Below are positions 3,311 to 7,347 of a stretch of DNA of 7,347 nt, piece by piece; position 1 is the stretch's first letter; each line of letters begins with the position of its first letter. Both the position numbers and the translations under genes were made by a program. Source of the stretch: Promethearchaeota archaeon (GTDB lineage Archaea > Asgardarchaeota > Lokiarchaeia > Sigyniarchaeales > SOKP01); contig JAGXNU010000104.1 of assembly GCA_019894815.1 (NCBI GenBank), positions 1 to 7,347 on the forward strand. The letters run 5' to 3'. The notes under the pieces are model-generated. The model worked only from the letters and a program-made list of their open reading frames with translations, was not told the DNA's origin and did not search any database.

Positions 3311-5392
3311 TTGACAGTGAGCACAAACACGACTCAATCTGGTAATGCAATCTTAATTGACCCTAACTTAGGACATCCTTTAATTATCAATACTAATCAG
3401 AAAGTTAAAAAAACTAATTTTGAATTAGAGTTACTTTTCATTAGTAACATTCCTGAAATAAAAGAATTAGAGACGTATCTAAGGCATAAGATCCAATTTA
3501 TTCCCATATTTGAATATAGGTGGAAACTAAATGCGCTCATTAAAGAGAAAAAAGAAAAAGCGATAGATAAAGAAGAAAAAAAAATTCCATTTTGGAAAAA
3601 AATAAAAAATATATTTTCATCAAAAAAGAAACGAAGAGAGCAAGAAGAAGATGAAATCGTAGAAGATAAAAAACAAGATTTTAGAAGAATAAAAACACGT
3701 GTCTATCGAGGGGATTCCATTGAAGGAATTATCCTCAGTGCAAATGAATTCTCTCCACATGAAGTTGTGGAACGTAAGAATTTAGAAATTCTTAATCCTC
3801 ATGAATATCTATTAAAGCATAAGATATTTGATGATTTCAGTAAGTTTTATCGTGTTGTAATAGATATTACATTAACTCAAGAAGTAATAGAATGGTTGAA
3901 AGAATTTACATTTATAATGTTTGATATAATCCAAAAACGAGAGAATGGTGAGGATCGAGTCAATAACCATTCTCTAGTTGTTTCTAAGAATGATTGGAAA
4001 AATATCAACTTCGTACATGCTACAGATTTACATTTAGCTGAAAGGAATGATAGAATCTATGAAATTGTGAAAAATTGGTTAGCTATAGAGGGAAATGTAA
4101 TCCAATTTGCCGAGAAAAGTGTTAAGAAAATTCCTTTTTTTAAAAAAAGTTCAAAAAAAAAAAAAGAAACAAAACCACAAAGAATTGAACCTCTCCATAA
4201 AAGATTTATTAATCCTAATAATAATTTTAAAAAATTTGTTAGATTAATGAATAAAAAAGTACTGCAAAATGAATTGGATTTTATAGTTTTAACGGGAGAT
4301 TTAATAGATTTCACCATATTATCTAAGTTACCAAAAGATCTTAAGAAATTAATTGATTTTAACTATAAACATAGTAATTGGAGAATTTTTAAGGAATTTA
4401 TATTAGATTCACCACAGAAAAAAAGAAGAGGAATGATTGAAGGAGAAGAGTTATTATGTCCAATCTTTACAATCCCAGGAAATCATGATTATCGACCTTA
4501 TCATTATGATATTAGATGGGGAAATTTGTATAAGAAGATTGGTTTAAATGCAAATGAAGCAATTGCTCTTAATGATCAGTTATTTGCCAATCCTATCAGC
4601 TCTATAACAAGAAGCTTTCGCGCTCTAAAAGGTTATTTTTCAGAATTTAATTGTTCTTTAGATTATTCATTAAGATTAGGCAATTCTGTTTTTATTTTTC
4701 TAAATACAGGTCCGGATTCCTTTAAAAATTTGCGAGATTTTGTCAGCGGGCATCCTTCAGTTACTGGAGTTTCTACAAGACAGATAAAGTTTCTGGAATA
4801 TCTTATAAATAATAAGATTGAAGAGAACGATAATACTTTCTTATTAACTCATGCTCCTCCAGTAAATATTCAAAAAAATTTGAGTATATTTGACCGTATA
4901 GCTTTTAAGAAGTCAAAAAATGATTTCATTGGCAAATTTGATGAATTTAAAGAATCCCTCAATAAAAAACTTGGTAAAAAACCTATACAAGCTCGAATAG
5001 ATCTTAATTTCAATGTCAAATATGGTACGGTTTCAGCAAATTGGGAAAAGTTAATCAATTTTTGTAAAGATCATTGCATTCTTACTCTTTCTGGGCACAC
5101 TCATGAACTTAAGGAATTTAGATTGGAAGATCCTAAGATTAAAAGTCACGTCTTAAATGCCCCCCCTTTCAGTTTGAAAAAAATAGAAAATCCAGCAGCA
5201 ATATATTATGATTTATATTCTGAGCTTTATACTAATCCAAATGATATTGAAGCGAATGCTCCATTTCTTGTTCAAACCCCAGCACTTGGGTTGGGAGGAT
5301 ATTCTAATCCAGAATTAACAGGAGCATTTAGAGAAATTAAAATTGTGAAAGGTAAATTAGCGTCTTTTAAGTTATCATTTATTAAGAAATAA
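3311..5392 (+). CDS. Calcineurin-like metallophosphoesterase with unknown N-terminal region
   Basis: This 693-residue protein carries the complete metallophosphoesterase ligand set: Asp239-x-His241 (TDLH), GDLID at 329-333, GNHD with Asn391-His392-Asp393, His514 (LTHAPP) and GHTH with His596 and His598. These bind a two-metal centre that hydrolyses phosphoesters; the substrate is unknown. Residues 1-230 match no domain I recognise. Between the first two motifs lies an insert of about 90 residues, longer than usual for the fold. Two lysine-rich segments, about 77-120 and 271-290, each begin with KKIPF(W/F)KK. No signal peptide or membrane span is evident, so it is probably intracellular. The frame has no ATG before residue 203. 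TTG at 3311 is taken as start; GTG at 3317 is equally possible, and upstream codons reach a stop at 3287. The 3' end overlaps the converging gene by 11 bp. Confidence 0.9.
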   Translation: MTVSTNTTQSGNAILIDPNLGHPLIINTNQKVKKTNFELELLFISNIPEIKELETYLRHKIQFIPIFEYRWKLNALIKEKKEKAIDKEEKKIPFWKKIKNIFSSKKKRREQEEDEIVEDKKQDFRRIKTRVYRGDSIEGIILSANEFSPHEVVERKNLEILNPHEYLLKHKIFDDFSKFYRVVIDITLTQEVIEWLKEFTFIMFDIIQKRENGEDRVNNHSLVVSKNDWKNINFVHATDLHLAERNDRIYEIVKNWLAIEGNVIQFAEKSVKKIPFFKKSSKKKKETKPQRIEPLHKRFINPNNNFKKFVRLMNKKVLQNELDFIVLTGDLIDFTILSKLPKDLKKLIDFNYKHSNWRIFKEFILDSPQKKRRGMIEGEELLCPIFTIPGNHDYRPYHYDIRWGNLYKKIGLNANEAIALNDQLFANPISSITRSFRALKGYFSEFNCSLDYSLRLGNSVFIFLNTGPDSFKNLRDFVSGHPSVTGVSTRQIKFLEYLINNKIEENDNTFLLTHAPPVNIQKNLSIFDRIAFKKSKNDFIGKFDEFKESLNKKLGKKPIQARIDLNFNVKYGTVSANWEKLINFCKDHCILTLSGHTHELKEFRLEDPKIKSHVLNAPPFSLKKIENPAAIYYDLYSELYTNPNDIEANAPFLVQTPALGLGGYSNPELTGAFREIKIVKGKLASFKLSFIKK

Positions 5393-6014
5393 GATTATAA
5401 CCTGTCTCAAATGATTTAATTACATTAGGATCTTCATTATTTTTACTTGATAATATTTTTAAAGCCAAATCTTTTCTAAAGAAACCAATAAACTCTTTTA
5501 TGGCAACCCCTATCATGATAAAACTCGCAAGATGTGATTTATTGAATTTAATAAGAGCAAGTTCTTCGAAATTCATGCATGTTGTCCTTCTAACATACTG
5601 ATCTAATAATTCAATAATTTCTCCAACTGATTGGTTATTCTTTTCATTGTAGGAATTAAGATTAGCATTTAATATGGCTAATGTTTGCTCAGAAATCAAT
5701 TTCAAATTATTCATTACTTCTAATGGATCTAATCCAAGAACCAAGTGTACACTTTCTTGTGGAATAACAGGAGAAATTTCATCATCTATTTTGTATTCTG
5801 GTTCTGTAGAATAAATACTGCTTTCAATTAAATATCTAACTGAAGCAATTTTAGGATTATTACTCCCTGCTTTTGTTTCTTTTTTAGTGCTCACAGTTTT
5901 TTTAATAAAGTGTGATAATTGGCCGTAATCTTGCAAGAATCTTAATATGTTATCAATGCCTTGTTTTTCAAAACCAGTTATTAAAATATTAAAAATATTT
6001 GCCAATATAATCAA
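5382..6014 (-). CDS. Hypothetical protein, 210 residues, last gene of the minus-strand cluster
   Basis: I do not recognise the family. The protein looks mostly helical: an N-terminal segment ANIFNILITGFEKQGIDNIL (5-24), a polar lysine/serine stretch (38-56), an acidic, proline-containing centre (68-90), a long helical region (92-142) with one cysteine at 146, and a hydrophobic segment at 161-179 (HLASFIMIGVAIKEFIGFF). That segment is interrupted by Lys and Glu, so it is more likely a buried or amphipathic helix than a clear membrane span. The start is TTG at 6014; no in-frame ATG or GTG lies between it and the upstream gene's stop, 21 bp away. No Shine-Dalgarno is seen. Close spacing behind the secernin-like gene suggests co-transcription and perhaps a shared process. 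The 3' end overlaps the phosphoesterase gene by 11 bp, tail to tail. Confidence 0.75.
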   Translation of the reverse strand: MIILANIFNILITGFEKQGIDNILRFLQDYGQLSHFIKKTVSTKKETKAGSNNPKIASVRYLIESSIYSTEPEYKIDDEISPVIPQESVHLVLGLDPLEVMNNLKLISEQTLAILNANLNSYNEKNNQSVGEIIELLDQYVRRTTCMNFEELALIKFNKSHLASFIMIGVAIKEFIGFFRKDLALKILSSKNNEDPNVIKSFETGYNLIS

Positions 6015-6035
6015 TTCATGAAATTTATATTCGAT

Positions 6036-7232
6036 TTATGTATCAATTGCGGAAAAGGATTTTTCCCAAGCGGATTTATTAATTGTTCTCATTCTTTTAA
6101 GATATTCTTCGGAAGAAATTGACATTTCTTGATGTTCTAATTGTTTTACTTCATTTATTAATCCATTTTCAATTTTTCTGAGTTTGTTGTAATATTTTTC
6201 TCTTTCTAAATTCTCAACATTCGGTTTTTTCTTAAAAGGAGCTATGAATTCAGAGTGTTTTGCCCAAAACCAATTTGGATTAATTTCTGGATATTTTTTT
6301 GCTTCAATTATCTCATTTTCTTCTATAGGAAAAACATGAGGCTTAAAAATACTCAAACAGGGCATGGTGCTCCCAGTTAGCCAATGTACGGAATGAAGAT
6401 TCCCTTGTTTTAATTCTGAAACCTGAGAACTCGTTGATTGATCATTACGCTGATGCATGCATATCCTCACGGGATCATGTGTTCTTAAGAAGTTCATCAT
6501 CATCTCTGGTGTAATTTTTCCGCTATTATTAGCTAATTGATTTAAAGAACAACCATCCCTACTATCGAGAGGAAATACATCGGGTAACTGAGATGGTGAG
6601 AAAATCATTTTAAAGTCAAAATCATCTTCATCATTACAATAGTTTTGTTCAATGGCATGTTGGATGATTCCTTCTTTTCTCATATCTCCTTTACCCCTAA
6701 TTGAAATATTATTTGAAATCGAACGGAAATCCTCAACAATTTCTACTATCCACCATTTCCCCGCAGTTTCCAATACATATGCTTCTTTGGGATCGGCAAT
6801 AATCATTGAATTATGATAATTTAGTCCTTTTTTATTATGCGCACCCCCTTGACCATGTGTTTCTAGTAGTTTAATGATAATATCTAATGCTTCTTTGGCA
6901 GATTTTCCCCGTTCGAGACCAAGACGTAGTAAATCCATCCCCAATAATCCCGTTTCACTAAGTGGTTCCTTTGTTGCAACAGCCTCATTTCCTATAGCTA
7001 CACTATACTCATTTGCACCAATTTCAGAACCCCACATCCAGTAAGGTTGACTTAATAACACGGAAGCAGTTTCTGATACTTGAGGAATGCTAATATGAGT
7101 GCATTCTAAAACATCCCCTTTAGAATATCTCATCTTGGGAGCATGGGTTATTAATTGAGCTTCCGCTCCTAAACGATCACTATTTTTACCAAAAATAGTA
7201 CAATTCCCTAAAGCAACATACGTATCGCACAT
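6036..7232 (-). CDS. Secernin-like C69-family peptidase or amidase
   Basis: The 398-residue product belongs to the N-terminal-nucleophile hydrolases related to dipeptidase C69 and eukaryotic secernins. Starting at ATG 7232, it begins Met-Cys2-Asp-Thr, so removal of Met would expose Cys2 as the nucleophile. An upstream in-frame TTG (7241) would add three residues and bury it, so ATG is preferred. Family marks: GKNSDR at 15-20, WGSEIGAN at 67-74, GNEAV at 81-85, GLLGMDLLRLGLERG at 95-109, HGQGG at 126-130, and ADPKEAYVLETAGKWW near 146-161. The length matches secernins (about 400). No signal peptide is present, so it is likely cytoplasmic. It follows an aminotransferase gene by 15 bp and precedes the 210-residue gene by 21 bp, suggesting an operon. 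Activity on dipeptides or small amides is a family-based inference; archaeal members are poorly characterised as far as I know. Confidence 0.9.
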   Translation of the reverse strand: MCDTYVALGNCTIFGKNSDRLGAEAQLITHAPKMRYSKGDVLECTHISIPQVSETASVLLSQPYWMWGSEIGANEYSVAIGNEAVATKEPLSETGLLGMDLLRLGLERGKSAKEALDIIIKLLETHGQGGAHNKKGLNYHNSMIIADPKEAYVLETAGKWWIVEIVEDFRSISNNISIRGKGDMRKEGIIQHAIEQNYCNDEDDFDFKMIFSPSQLPDVFPLDSRDGCSLNQLANNSGKITPEMMMNFLRTHDPVRICMHQRNDQSTSSQVSELKQGNLHSVHWLTGSTMPCLSIFKPHVFPIEENEIIEAKKYPEINPNWFWAKHSEFIAPFKKKPNVENLEREKYYNKLRKIENGLINEVKQLEHQEMSISSEEYLKRMRTINKSAWEKSFSAIDT

Positions 7233-7247
7233 ATTAATCAAGCTTTT

Positions 7248-7347
7248 TTATTTTCTTAATTTTTGTATACCATCTCTAATTCTAATAAGAACTTCTTCAA
7301 TCTCATGCTTTTGAACAATTAAAGGCGGCATTATTATAAGGGTATCT
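7248..7347 (-). CDS. C-terminal tail of a probable class III (PLP) aminotransferase, partial
   Basis: The minus strand entering at the window's right edge encodes 32 residues before TAA at 7250-7248. They contain TLIIMPPLIVQKHEIEEVL, which resembles the usual end of class III aminotransferases (acetylornithine, GABA and related enzymes). In these, a small-domain strand ending in a PPL motif is followed by a final helix that typically reads EEIDEvl. The PLP lysine and the substrate-binding residues are outside the window, so the subtype cannot be named. The stop lies 15 bp before the ATG of the secernin-like gene, which suggests co-transcription. The identification rests on a short tail only. 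Confidence 0.65.
   Translation of the reverse strand, partial: DTLIIMPPLIVQKHEIEEVLIRIRDGIQKLRK

Noticed and set aside
4057..4317. Open frame of 86 residues on the minus strand
   Set aside because: It is antisense to the lysine-rich part of the phosphoesterase; its Phe/Leu-rich make-up comes from reading A-rich codons backwards.
4870..5058. Open frame of 62 residues on the minus strand
   Set aside because: It is antisense within the phosphoesterase catalytic domain, with no start signal.
5530..5535. Membrane protein call for the 210-residue product from its hydrophobic segment (residues 161-179)
   Set aside because: The stretch contains Lys and Glu and is the only such segment; an amphipathic or buried helix is more likely.

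Overview
The window reads as archaeal chromosome. It is AT-rich, encodes an archaeal-type Sm-like (LSm) protein and a tRNA with bulge-helix-bulge introns and no encoded CCA, and carries an aldehyde:ferredoxin oxidoreductase and an F420-type oxidoreductase. Two genes have GGTGA-type Shine-Dalgarno sites placed 6 nt before ATG; the others look leaderless or use TTG starts. An Asgard (Lokiarchaeia-like) origin would fit the low GC and the gene mix, but nothing here proves the lineage.

Layout, left to right. Positions 1-930 (minus) hold the N-terminal 310 residues of a tungsten-type aldehyde ferredoxin oxidoreductase, cut by the window edge. Positions 1096-1216 (minus) hold a tRNA-Arg(CCU) interrupted by two introns, 16 nt at 37/38 and 30 nt at 58/59. 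Removing both gives a 75-nt cloverleaf with one anticodon-stem mismatch. Positions 1471-1740 (+) encode the LSm protein, followed by a near-perfect direct repeat with 30-bp period. Positions 1812-2723 (minus) encode an LLM-class, probably F420-dependent oxidoreductase. It diverges from a possible leaderless 71-residue gene (2817-3032, +). A gene-poor stretch (3033-3310) contains degenerate repeats.

Positions 3311-5392 (+) encode a 693-residue calcineurin-like metallophosphoesterase with a complete metal-ligand motif set, an unrecognised N-terminal region of about 230 residues and two lysine-rich inserts. It converges on, and overlaps by 11 bp, a minus-strand cluster read right to left: the C-terminal tail of a probable class III aminotransferase (7248 to the window edge), a secernin-like C69-family hydrolase (6036-7232) and an unrecognised 210-residue protein (5382-6014). 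Gaps of 15 and 21 bp suggest one operon. An aminotransferase beside an N-terminal-nucleophile amidase would fit amino-acid or small-amide metabolism, but no substrate can be read from the sequence.

No CRISPR array, insertion sequence, attachment site or replication origin was seen. The most notable item is the two-intron tRNA gene. The rest is mostly ordinary archaeal metabolism with a few odd local features.
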